A stretch of 64,000 bases of DNA from Linum tenue (lineage: Eukaryota > Streptophyta > Magnoliopsida > Malpighiales > Linaceae): positions 20,709,007 to 20,773,006 of the forward strand of contig CAMGYJ010000011.1 in assembly GCA_946122785.1 (NCBI GenBank), given 5' to 3'. Below are positions 1 through 9,504 of the stretch, piece by piece (positions within the stretch are counted from its first letter, which is position 1; each line of letters begins with the position of its first letter). A model generated the notes under the pieces. The model saw nothing but the letters and a program-made list of their open reading frames with translations. It made no database searches and was not told the origin of the DNA. The position numbers were made by a program, and so were the translations under genes.

Positions 1-1579
1 TATGACCTCCTGATTGATTGACAAGTTGGTATAAACCCTTAATTTGATGGGCAGAACCAATCTTCTTCAAGGTGAGATGGTCCTGGATATCACACACATT
101 GGATTTAAAAATGAGTGAGACTGGAAGGGAATTTGTTAACTTGCTAACAGAAACTAAGTTGAAAGAAAAGGCTGGAACAAAAAGAACTCCATGAAGAACT
201 AAGCCAGAAGAAAGCTTGACTGTTCCAGAATGAGTAGCTGAAGTCTTGGAGCCATTTGGCAAAGTGATGTAAGTGTTTGTAATGGGAGTGTATTTAACAA
301 AACTAGACAATGCACAAGTAACATGATCAGTTGCTCCCGTATCAAGAAACCATACATTGACAAGCTCTAATGGGTGCTGCAGGAAGTGTGAAGATAGGGT
401 ATATTTACCTGCAGAGTTTGGATTCACAGTCATGTGTCTGCTGACAGAATTAATGGAGACTTGAGGTTGCTGTGATGGAGTAGCAGTGTTGTTGCGAGGT
501 GGAGTAGGTGAGGAAGGTGGACTCAGTTGTGAAAGAATCCTTTGAAGCCTAGTGAGGTCTTCTGATGACAATCTGACATTAGTGTAGCCATCTCCACTCT
601 CAACAGCACTCTTAGATTCAGGAGAAGGCAAGATGCCAAGAGTATTATGCTCATTGCCCTGAATCTGACCAGCAAACCCAGATGAGTTTCCAGATTCCTT
701 GTTCTTCTTCTTCTTCAATTTATAGCAATCAGAGATAACATGGTTCTCTTTCTTGCAGTATCTGCAGAAGAGACCTCCTTTAGGAACTTCCTTCCCCTTT
801 GACTGATTCCCAGCATATAAAGCCACTGAGTCAACCTGTGATGACTCTTGAATGGGTTGAGCAATCTGTCTTTCATGTTGAATTGCATAGTGAAAGGCAG
901 TTTCCATCGATGGCAAGGTATGCATCATAAACAAATTTGTCCTGACTCCTCCATATGTAGCATTCAAACCAGTAATAAACCTAGTGACAAATTCGTTCTC
1001 CCTATACTTCTTGACAGTCGTCATAGTGATGCAGTTCTCAACATTGTTATCAGGACCTCCACATTCACACTTAGGTATAGGGAGAAACTGTTGCAACTCT
1101 TCCCAATATCCTTTCAGCTCAGAATAAAACTGGTTCACAGATTTGTTACCTTGTTTTAGAGTGTAATCTGCAGTTTGTAGATCACCTACTATGATGTTAT
1201 CAGCTTGGCCAAAACGTTGCTTCAGATCTTCCCAAAGCAGTCGAGCATTGTCCTGCGAAGAAACACTGTCGACCAGACTCGGGTCGAGGGAGCTAAGGAT
1301 GAGGAAATACACAGATGTGTTGCTTTGTTCCCAAGCTGCAAAAGAGGCATCAGTAGGTGCTGGAGCAGGCAGATCTACTGTTATGAACCCCAATTTGTTT
1401 CGACTCTTAAGAGCCACCCGAACCGTCCTGCTCCACATATTGTAGTTGGAAGTACCAAGCAGCTTGATTGGGAAGACGAGAGACTCGTTAGGGTTAACAT
1501 AGTATGGACTCGTCACTGTCCCAGGAACAGCAGTCATGGCACCAGCAGTTGATGAGGATGAAGAAGAATTTGTAGTCAT
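1..1579 (-). CDS. Copia gag-protease polyprotein, partial
   Basis: The frame opens with an ATG at 1579-1577 and stays open to the window edge (about 526 codons), so it is the N-terminal part of a gag-pol polyprotein. The start has a Ser-rich stretch followed by the UBN2-like gag region ('YNMWSRTVRVALKSRNKLGF'). A CX2CX4HX4C zinc knuckle of the nucleocapsid lies at 766-725. The aspartic protease motif DTGATDH lies near 343-323 in the same frame. Integrase, reverse transcriptase and RNase H would lie off the window. The ATG sits about 70 nt downstream of the primer-binding site, as expected for the first gag codon. Confidence 0.85.
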   Translation of the reverse strand, partial: MTTNSSSSSSTAGAMTAVPGTVTSPYYVNPNESLVFPIKLLGTSNYNMWSRTVRVALKSRNKLGFITVDLPAPAPTDASFAAWEQSNTSVYFLILSSLDPSLVDSVSSQDNARLLWEDLKQRFGQADNIIVGDLQTADYTLKQGNKSVNQFYSELKGYWEELQQFLPIPKCECGGPDNNVENCITMTTVKKYRENEFVTRFITGLNATYGGVRTNLFMMHTLPSMETAFHYAIQHERQIAQPIQESSQVDSVALYAGNQSKGKEVPKGGLFCRYCKKENHVISDCYKLKKKKNKESGNSSGFAGQIQGNEHNTLGILPSPESKSAVESGDGYTNVRLSSEDLTRLQRILSQLSPPSSPTPPRNNTATPSQQPQVSINSVSRHMTVNPNSAGKYTLSSHFLQHPLELVNVWFLDTGATDHVTCALSSFVKYTPITNTYITLPNGSKTSATHSGTVKLSSGLVLHGVLFVPAFSFNLVSVSKLTNSLPVSLIFKSNVCDIQDHLTLKKIGSAHQIKGLYQLVNQSGGH

Positions 1580-1648
1580 AGTTGTTTAGACACAAAGTAA
1601 GAGAGGAAGAATGCGGGTAAGGGACGAAACCCTAGATGCCTGAACGAG

Positions 1649-1660
1649 GCTCTGATACCA
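1649..1660 (-). other. Primer-binding site (tRNA-Met)
   Basis: The minus strand reads TGGTATCAGAGC, the usual plant Copia primer site complementary to initiator tRNA-Met. It directly abuts the LTR. Confidence 0.85.
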
Positions 1661-2024
1661 TAAGAAATCAATAATGCATCAGAATTGTGGAAGAACCCGC
1701 AGGGCTCTTTGTGGCGCATAGCCTTGTATATATACTCTGTCTCCTTCTCAACGAAGGGATCAGTGAAAAGTTACCCAGCTGATTTACAACGGTAACAGAC
1801 AAAGAAAATCTACCTACCAATGAAAGAAAGACACGTCATATGTACAGTAAAAGTAAAACAACTCAGCTAAACTAACTAAGACGACTTCGCCTCTACTCAG
1901 CTTCTCAATTACTTCCGAGGGAAACGATGTCGTCCTAGGAGCTCGTTAGTATCACTGCTTGTGGTTCAACGCTTCAATCCTGAAGTCAACTTCATCTTCT
2001 TCATTAAAGTAGAATGCAATTACA
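1661..2024 (-). repeat. 5' LTR of the left Copia element
   Basis: This is the sequence between the primer site and the probable TG start at 2024. The end next to the primer site reads TTA on the minus strand instead of the canonical CA, as also seen in the Copia at 9123-14421. A TATA-like stretch (TATATATAC) lies near 1728-1736. The 2024 boundary is uncertain by some tens of bases. Confidence 0.55.
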
Positions 2025-2294
2025 GTGTGTCCAGTTTGTAAAGAGTCTATTAGTTAGTTAACCATTAACGACGTTGCAAGATTGTGAAGAATTTGAAGGG
2101 AACCAACAAGATTAGAGAACGGAAAAATGCGCCAATAAGGATGTGCCTCGTTTCCAAGTGCTGTATAATGAGTTATGACCTCTTCGCCGTCATCCGTTTG
2201 TCAACACGACGCCTTCCGACGAAGACAAATATCTCCTAATCTCTTCTTCTCACCGCCAAAGCCAACAAAGATCAATTCACAAAGTCTCACTTCC

Positions 2295-4688
2295 ATGGCT
2301 ACTATGAATCTAAAGCGTCTCTTTTTCTTCCTCTTCTCGACCTCATTGCTCCTCCACGAATCTACCGCCTACCCTGCTACTGCCAGTTCCATTGTCGATC
2401 CCTCCAAAGTCAAACAGGTCTCATGGAAGCCAAGGTTTGCTGCTCGAACTTGGACTTGGGTTTGATTACTGGCTTCCCCTTCTTGGCAAAGATGGCACCT
2501 TTAGGGATTTTTTTCTCACAATTTTCTGCAGGGCATTTGTGTACCAAGGGTTTCTCACGGACTTGGAATGCGATCACTTGATCTCCCAGGTGAGATCATT
2601 ACCCATTTTTTACTAGTTCGAAGAGATGGTGAACCCAATTGTCCTCTGATTTGTTATTGGGTTTGCAATCCAGGCGAAATCGGAGTTGAAGAGATCAGCA
2701 GTTGCTGATAATTTGAGTGGGCAGAGTACGCTGAGCGAAGTTCGAACCAGCTCTGGTATGTTCACTTCATTCCCAAGGGAAAGGTTTTGCTGCTTCGTTT
2801 ACTTTCCATTTTGAGCATATATGTGCTTGAATTGGATCTTGTTAGTATAATCACTTTTGCTTCAATTCTTCCAATTTGGGGATTTATCTGTTAGCTTCCT
2901 TGCCAGTCTCTGTTCTATCATAACTGTTTCTTGTTCTTTTGGGCATTTTTCTTGTTTCTGCTACTTTCCAGGATCCGATTGTTGCTGGCATTGAAGAAAA
3001 GATTGCAACTTGGACTTTCCTTCCAATAGGTTTGCCATTTTCCCTAATCATACACGATCGATTTTTGTGTATCCCTCATTTCATTCTTTGGTTCAAGTGC
3101 TTTACTTTGGCTTGTGGTAATGTGATGATGAACTTAAACCAGTGATCTTAGGACTAGCCAAATGGTTGTTGTTTCAATTCAGGTTCATTTTGTAAGACAT
3201 ATTTGACTAGTGGATGTGTTGTAAATTGTATAATTTATCAGGTTGGTTATTACTTTGGGACTTCTATATATCTTTCTTTATGGTGCCTTTTTCCTTGTAT
3301 ACTTGTATTAGGCATATATAAGTGGTTCTTCAGCTTCATCATTTCTCTTTCTTTCTCAAACAATGGGGGAGGACATTCAGGTGTTGAGATATGAGCATGG
3401 GCAGAAATATGATCCTCATTTTGATTACTTTGCTGATAAGGTCAACATTTTCGTGGTGGACACCGTGTAGCAACTGTGCTCATTTACCTTAGCGATGTTG
3501 AGAAGGGCGGCGAGACTGTGTTCCCTTCTGCAGAGGTTGGTAGTTCAAAGGTTCCTTTTATGTGTCTGAATATGCTGTTCCTAGTACTCGTAATTGCTGA
3601 GACAAGTTTTAGCAACAGGAACCTCCACGTTGTCGTAGCGTTGTGAAAGAGGATCTCTCTGAATGTGCTAAGAAAGGAGTTGTAGGCGAGCTTGTATAGA
3701 CGTAACTTAAGTGCCTTGGATCTCTCTGAATGTGCTAAGAAAGGAGTTGTAGGCGAGCTTGTATAGACGTAACTTAAGTGCCTTGGTGGTCATTAAACTA
3801 TGAGTGCTTGTAGTTAAAGGATCACTGACTTGAAAATCTTAGCATTGAACTGAATGGCTTGTGACAAAGCATTGATTCTGTCTAAGTTATCGATAATTTG
3901 ACTAAGTCAACATGCCAAATAGTTTTGACATGCCACCCCGCCCGGTTAGGAAGCATCCCCACGCAACTTCCACACCCTTTTCCAACTTGAACGCAAGGTT
4001 TGTGGGCTGGGGTCGAGTTGGGGGCCATGTGACCTAGCCCTTCCAAACTCGTGGATGGGTTGGTCATGTGCTTTTGCTTGTAAGGTTGGGAGTATGGTTT
4101 GTGGGTTAAGACCAAGTGATTACTGGGGTGCCGATTAGGGTGATTATGGTCGCATGGCGAATATATTTGGCATTTGCTGACTCATCGGTACTAATGGCAA
4201 TTTAGATGGAAGGAAACTGATTGACTGTTTTGTTGCAGTCTTGCAGATCACATAGTTAGTGACTATTCAGGCTTTAAACTCGTACAAAATGATATACTTG
4301 ATCTATACAGAATAGGTCATTATGTTGTCTCAATTTGTTCTGTGTGTCAATAACCTTTCCCCAAAGTTTCTGCATCTCATCATCTCAGCTCACTAATGTC
4401 TTAAACTATAACACTGCAGTGAAACCACGAAGAGGAGATGCACTGTTGTTCTTCAGCCTCCTCCCAACAGCCATACCGGACACCAGCAGCCTCCATGCTG
4501 GTTGCCTGGTGTCGAGGGTGAGAAATGGTCCGCAATAAAGTCGATCCACGTGGACTCATTCGACAAGAATTTAGAGGTTGTTGGTGGGAACTGCACAGAC
4601 CAAAATGAGAGCTGTGCAGCTCTGGGGGGTGCACGAAGAATCCCGAGTATATGCTGGGTTCAGCTGAAGGAGCTGTAAGGCATGTTAG
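2295..4688 (+). pseudogene. Prolyl 4-hydroxylase pseudogene
   Basis: The ancestral gene coded an ER-type plant prolyl 4-hydroxylase, a 2-oxoglutarate/Fe(II) enzyme that hydroxylates proline in cell-wall glycoproteins. Exons are recognisable: a signal-anchor start at 2295-2434 (Leu/Phe-rich N-terminus), 2532-2589 (FVYQGFLTDLECDHLI), 2674-2783, 2972-3029 (DPIVAGIEEKIATWTFLP), about 3363-3535 with the HxD iron-binding pair (HFDYF), about 3620-3686, and 4420-4688 (VKPRRGDALLFF, distal LHAGC). The ancestral stop (CKAC*) is at 4686-4688 after a degenerate ShK region. Damage seen: about 5 extra bases near 2770, a lost base near 3451 that brings a stop, an acceptor AG apparently changed to AA near 3362, a 67-bp duplication, and lost or gained bases near 4512 and 4625. 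A functional product is very unlikely. Confidence 0.85.
3651..3784 (+). repeat. 67-bp perfect tandem duplication
   Basis: 3651-3717 is repeated exactly at 3718-3784. The unit contains the P4H exon coding EDLSECAKKGVV together with following sequence, so part of an exon is doubled. Confidence 0.9.
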
Positions 4689-5106
4689 GGAGAGAGAACC
4701 CCCACCACTGGCATCACTTCCCCCTTTGTAATCTAGACATGAGGTTGTTTCCCTCCTATAATCTTTTTTTGAAGGTGACATCCTGTTTCTATGATGAACC
4801 TCAAGGTTGTTTGTTGTAGAAAAATGTTTGTAGATTGTGTTGGATCCTCCCGTTTTGCTTACTTTTGCTGGAGTTTCTATCATACATGACGATGTGTATA
4901 AGGATGGTACACGATTCATTTCTTTCAACAACTCTAGGTTATTGAAGTCGGTTTCCTTTCGCAACAGTCAGATTCTGGGCACAAGCTCATAACAATAACA
5001 CTGATATCATTGGTTCATAAATCAATGTCGTAACTTCATTTGTATCATTCAGTTCAAGAGTTTTGATTACTGATGGAGCCAAGAGAGTTTATGGAGGGGA
5101 GATCTG
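4689..5106. other. Former 3' flank of the P4H gene
   Basis: No coding sequence is seen. This is probably the old 3' UTR and downstream sequence of the pseudogene. The long minus-strand frame here (4401-4964) only mirrors the P4H last exon. Confidence 0.5.
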
Positions 5107-7692
5107 TCTTCTTTTTTTTTATTTCTGAGTGATATCAATGAGAAAAAATAGTTAAGCTTACAATTCTACACAGGACCCCTAGAAGGCTCTACTGAAGCCA
5201 CCACTAAGAAATCAAAAGATTCTAGCTCTACAAGAGACAAAAGCAGTGGGCAGCACTGTTTGCGGATCTAGGTACCGCTCTAAACTCTATACAAACAGAC
5301 AAAGAGCTAAGGATTTGGAAACACTCTCGTAACACCGAACCACCAAGCGAATCTTCTAAGACGCCATGACGGACTTGATTGACCACCACTTCGGAGTCGC
5401 CTTCGACTATCACGTGAGACAAGGATCTTGAAGCTACAAAGGAGATAGCATCCCTGAAAGCTAGAAGTTCAGCCATATAAGGGTTGACAATTCCTTGATG
5501 CTGCAACCCGACTGCCAACGTAACATGCCCGTCTGAGCCACGGATAACAAGCCCAGTCGAACATCCAGAGGCGCTAACAGCTGCGTCGACGTTGATCTTC
5601 AAAAAGCCTTCTGGTGGAGGGATCCAATAGGTGGCTGAGATGTTTGGGAGTAGAGAGATGCGGGGAGGAAGGGGGGGGGGGGGAAGGAGACTGGAAAATT
5701 CAAGGACCTGGTTGTAGAACTGTCTGGCTAAGGAACGGACATGGGGTTGGGTAAATTCAAACGTCACTTCATTTCTAGACTTCCAGATTCTCCAAAGTAA
5801 ACAGACGCATTGGAGAATGTGGAATGGGGAGGTCTCGGAGACCATGACATGTTGCCACCATAGACTAAAATTAACAGTCTGGGCGGTCTCAATATAGTTT
5901 CTCAATCCCACTAAAGACCACAATCTGATGGCTAGGGGGCATCTGGAAAATAAAATGTTCAATACTTTCTCGATGTCTCCAGCAGACAGGGCACGGTTAA
6001 GGCAGTTTACTCCACGAGATTGAAGGGCCACTACTGTGGGGAGTATGATTTTGAGGCATTGCCATATGAAGAATTTGAGTTTAGGCGGAACTTCGATGTT
6101 CCAAGTCTTTTTCCAAATAGGAGGGTCGATGATATGCACTATCGGTTTTCGACTTGATGCTAATATTATTTCCAAGGCTAAGTGATAACCTGATTTAAAT
6201 GTGTATTTACCATCTTTGGAATAGTGCCACACTCTAATGTCTTGCTGTGAGTAACGAGGAAGAGGAATTCTCCTTATGAGATCAACAGACTGAGATTCAA
6301 AGCAATTTTGGAGCTTTTAAACTTCTCATTCCCCTCGACCTTCTTTTATAAAGTAGGATACCATAGGAGATCCATGTTGAATGTGAGGTCGTGTGTTCGG
6401 GACTAAGGGTTTATCCCCCGGTATCCAGTTATCAATGAACGCTCGAGTTCTTAGCCCATTGCCTATTTGCCATCTTAATCCCTGGAGGAGTAGATCTCTT
6501 CCAAAGAGTAGACTTCTCCACCCCCATGAAGGGTTTGAACCGATTGATGCTTCCAACACCGAACATTGATTAAAGTATCGGCCCTTATAAATCTGGGAAA
6601 GGAGTGAATTTGGATTGGTCCATATTCTCCAACATTGTTTGGCTAGCAACGCTTGATTGAAGGCTTCAAAGTCCCTGAATCCAAGACCTCCATGGAACTT
6701 ACTATGTGCTAGGCTTTTCCAAGACAACCAGTGGATTGGGTGATCTGAATTTTGTGTCGTTCCCCACCAAAACTTTGCGACATGACTGTTTAATCGTCTA
6801 CAGTTTTCCTTGGGGAGCTTGAAACATGACATTCCTAGTACTGGTATATTAGTAGCCGATGTTCTAATAAGAATGTCTTTCCCGACTTTCGAAAGGGAAC
6901 GTTGTTTCCACCCTTGTAACTTCTTAATAAGTTTCTCTTCCATGAACTGGAATGTATCCCCTTTTTGATTTAGATAAGATGGCTGGTAGACCTAAATAGG
7001 AGTCATGTTCTCCTATGGTTCCGACACCCAATTGAGCACCCATAATTTGAGCATGAGAAGGGTCTGCATTGTGGCTGAAAAGGACAGCTGATTTATTTAA
7101 GTTTATTCGTTGACCGCTCAACTCCTCGTATGCCCGTAATAGGGAAAGGAGAGATGAACAATACTCCGGCGAGGCAGTCAAGAATAGGTATGAGTCATCC
7201 GCGAAAAATAGATGGGAAATTACCGGACAACTAGGACGGATTCTGATTCCTTCAAGGTATCCTACGGAGGTAGCTTTCATTATCATGCTAGAAAATCCTT
7301 CAGCACAGATGGCAAAAAGGAGAGACGAAAGGGGATCTCCTTGTCTTAGTCCTCTTGAGGGTCTAAAGTACTCTGATGGGGTACCGTTAATAAGAATCGA
7401 ATATGACACTGTAGTGACGCACTCTTTTACCCAGGATATGAATCTAGGATGTATACCAAGAATCCTCATCATTTCGAACAAGAAAGGTCATTCTATTCGA
7501 TCGTATGCTTTCTCCATATCTAGTTTCACTGCCATCCACCATTTTTTCTTGGATTTCGAAGTTTTGAGATGATGAACCATTTCATGACTAATCAAGATAT
7601 TATCTGAGATTTGGCGCCCTTTGATAAACCCGTTTTGTGTTGGGGATATGATCTTGGGAAGCACTCTACTCAACCCGTTTTGTTTTGATATT
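5107..7692 (-). mobile_element. L1-type LINE, 5'-truncated, decayed
   Basis: On the minus strand the order is reverse transcriptase, zf-RVT, RNase H, then a short A-rich tail (T run at 5109-5120 on the plus strand). The 5' end stops inside the RT fingers, next to the inverted repeat that starts at 7693. ORF1 and the endonuclease are missing, as in typical 5'-truncated insertions. Several frameshifts and stops make it inactive. No target-site duplication was found. Confidence 0.85.
5228..6232 (-). pseudogene. LINE zf-RVT and RNase H domains
   Basis: The frame carries the zinc-finger region found after plant non-LTR RTs (WHYSKDGKYTFKSGYHLA, KTWNIEVPPKLKFFIWQ) and an RNase H domain: LKINVDAAVSASG with the first Asp, MAELLAFRDA with the Glu, VEGDSEVVV with the second Asp, and the terminal SANSAAH. 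Stops between 6233 and 6326 cut it off from the RT part. The C-rich run at 5668-5683 (G run on the plus strand) may be a slippage site. Confidence 0.85.
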
Positions 7693-7718
7693 TTACGAAT
7701 CGTTTCACCGTTAGTCAC
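6326..7718 (-). pseudogene. LINE reverse transcriptase, broken into three frames
   Basis: Reading right to left, 7718-7488 holds ISPTQNGFIKGRQISDN and KLDMEKAYDRIE. A TGA then replaces the Trp codon expected after DRIE. 7481-6924 holds GLRQGDPLSSLLFA and the catalytic FADDSYLF box. A one-base shift near 6940 leads into 6943-6326 (EEKLIKKLQGWKQRSLSKVG, HWLSWKSLAHSK), the RT thumb and linker region of plant L1 elements. The catalytic aspartates survive but the frame does not. The first few codons overlap the inverted repeat and may not be LINE-derived. Confidence 0.85.
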
Positions 7719-7940
7719 CTGCCGTTACACTCTGTTAAATTTGTCCTACGTGGCAGTCAACTATAAAGTTTGACTGTTAACTAGATGACGTGGAAATTAG
7801 AAAAATAAAAATAAAATAAATTTATTTGTTCAACTCATCACTATTCCACTTACTTTGTATATATTATTTATCATATTACTTATTAAATAAAAATTAACTA
7901 AATTAAAAAACAAATAATATGATTAATTTATTCTCCGCCA
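7693..7940 (+). repeat. Left terminal inverted repeat
   Basis: It matches the reverse complement of 14512-14752 with small indels and mostly scattered mismatches. The outer part contains CCTACGTGGCAGTCAACTAT, shared by both arms; the inner part is AT-rich. Confidence 0.85.
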
Positions 7941-8849
7941 ACAAAATAAATTAGATATCCCCAAATTTTGAATTTAAATTTGCTCTGCCTCCTGTCTGTC
8001 GACGGCGACCAGGGATGGAGATTCGTGGGAGGCCAAAGCTTTATTGGATTGAAGTCCTTACCTTCAGCGACCCTATTAGTTCTCAAAAAGGTCCATTCTC
8101 TCCCGTGTCTGAATGTTTAAGATGTCGTCCTTGATGAACCCGGCAGCCGGTGCTCCGTTACTCCAACTAGGTCCCATTTGTTAGTGTTGTGGTATATGAT
8201 CCACGATTGAACCTCTCCCAACAACTCAAGTTATTGGGATCAACGGGTTCTTGACATGGTATCAAAGCCTAGAACCGAAAGGTCATGTGTTCGAATCTCC
8301 ACGAACCCCAATATTAACAGTTTATTAATGCACAAGGTATGGTGGGCCTGTGCAAACTTCAAGCCCGTGAGTTGGCTTTCGTTTGAGGGGCGTGTTAGAG
8401 AGTGGTATAAGATCCAGCCGAACCTTCTCCCAACAACTCGAGTTATTGGGATCAACTGGTTCATGACACCATTCTCAGCCCTCGCTCTCGCCTTCCTCGT
8501 CGTCTTCTCATCACAATAAAGACAATGGTCCAATCTCTCTCGTAATATTGTTTGGTTTCTCTCTGGGCTCGAATTCGGAATCTTGATTTAGAATGAAGGA
8601 GGGGGGAACAGAGGTCAAATTGCGGGTTTCTAGCGGTTTCCTTCGCTTTTTGAAGAACTGGCAAGATTACCGATGTTATTAGTAATTATCATTTGGCCAT
8701 AATTGCCTAACAAGATATTTGCTCGTGAGTTTGTCGAAAGCTTACTGTGTCTTATTGCAATGTTGAACTGTGATAAAAAAAATTCCATCTCAACAAATTA
8801 GTCAGGTTGTTTCACTTTGCATTGCAATTATCAATTGTGTGTTCCAAAA
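7941..8849. other. Interior of the inverted-repeat element, no clear gene
   Basis: Apart from the TRIM at 8179-8468 there is no recognisable gene. Just after the TRIM (8474-8520) the frame FSALALAFLVVFSSQ looks like a signal peptide core and could be the first exon of the captured glucanase, but this is a guess. Confidence 0.35.
8179..8468 (+). mobile_element. TRIM element (copy 1)
   Basis: This is a complete miniature LTR retrotransposon. 5' LTR 8179-8256 and 3' LTR 8393-8468 both begin TGTTAG and end GACA. The tRNA-Met-type primer site at 8257-8268 has one mismatch, and a polypurine stretch (TTTGAGGGGCG) abuts the 3' LTR. The target duplication CCATT lies at 8174-8178 and 8469-8473. There is no coding capacity. 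The LTRs differ at many positions, so it is older than the copy at 34247-34537. Confidence 0.92.
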
Positions 8850-9122
8850 CTCTTACCCGTCGTCGGCGGGGTCGTTCAGGCAGGAGCTCATCGAGCCGTT
8901 TTTCCGCCGAATGCTGGAGTTCTTCCGCGAGACCAGATGGTGGACGCTTACCCGTTCGTCGCTTACGAAGCGAATTCCGACGTCATCTCGCTAGACTACT
9001 CTCTATTCCGGGAGAATCCTGACGTCGTGGAGCCGGCAGCGGGATGATGTACTTCAGCGTCTTCGACGCCTAGATCGATACCGTGTTCGCACCGATGTTG
9101 GCGCTGAAGTTCGACGACATCG
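8850..9122 (+). pseudogene. GH17 beta-1,3-glucanase fragment, upstream part
   Basis: Translation gives NSYPSSAGSFRQELIEPF, then after a frameshift VDAYPFVAYEANSDVISLDY and SLFRENPDVVEP, then VFDA, a stop, and FAPMLALKFDDI. These blocks follow the order of plant glucan endo-1,3-beta-glucosidases (family GH17, wall and defence enzymes). The fragment has at least one frameshift and two stops. It is interrupted after KFDDI by the Copia at 9123-14421 and resumes at 14427. It looks captured by the surrounding inverted-repeat element and is not a resident gene. Confidence 0.8.
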
Positions 9123-9504
9123 TAACAACGCTTTTGTGATGAAAACCCTAAGAACTTGGCTTGTCTCATTGATCTTTCAGCTTATATAGCTGTTTGCAGT
9201 AGTACAAGTGGGTTTGCATAAGTGTAGAAGAAGACAAGGTTCCTTCAACTACAAGTACAATCCGAAAAGGGTAAAGTGAAGAGAAACAGAAGTACAGTGA
9301 GCAAATATGAAATTGTCTATCCGCTCTTGTTTTTCCCTGAAACGATGTCGCTCCAGGTCCAGCTTGGTCTAGGTTGACTTAGTGGAACGCTATCGTCGAG
9401 GCATTGGATTTCGTCCGTTGTCGAAGTGGTGTCGTAGTGACTTCGCGGCGGAACGCCGTCGTCTGGAAAGCGGGATTGAGAAGAATTTGAATTCTTCTCT
9501 GATA
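9123..9504 (-). repeat. 3' LTR of the Copia at 9123-14421
   Basis: 382 bp, almost identical to 14041-14421. It begins TAACAACG and ends CTCTGATA on the plus strand. Confidence 0.95.

Larger units (their letters stand above)
1..2024 (-). mobile_element. Copia LTR retrotransposon, 5' part, cut by window edge
   Basis: Read on the minus strand the order is 5' LTR, primer-binding site, gag, protease, and the element continues past position 1. The primer site matches the initiator tRNA-Met site normal for plant Copia elements. The gag-protease frame is open over the whole visible length, so this copy is not heavily decayed. The outer LTR boundary is inferred from a TG start at 2024 and cannot be confirmed, because the second LTR lies outside the window. 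Confidence 0.85.

Noticed and set aside
1191..1552. Plus-strand frames of 84 and 115 codons
   Set aside because: Antisense to the Copia gag frame, which has zinc-knuckle and protease motifs.
4401..4964. 187-codon minus-strand frame
   Set aside because: It is the antisense of the P4H last exon and its 3' flank; the plus strand gives clear homology.
7684..7705. 9-bp target duplication for the inverted-repeat element
   Set aside because: I compared the flanks outside both arms (ending near 7692 and 14752) and found no convincing direct repeat.
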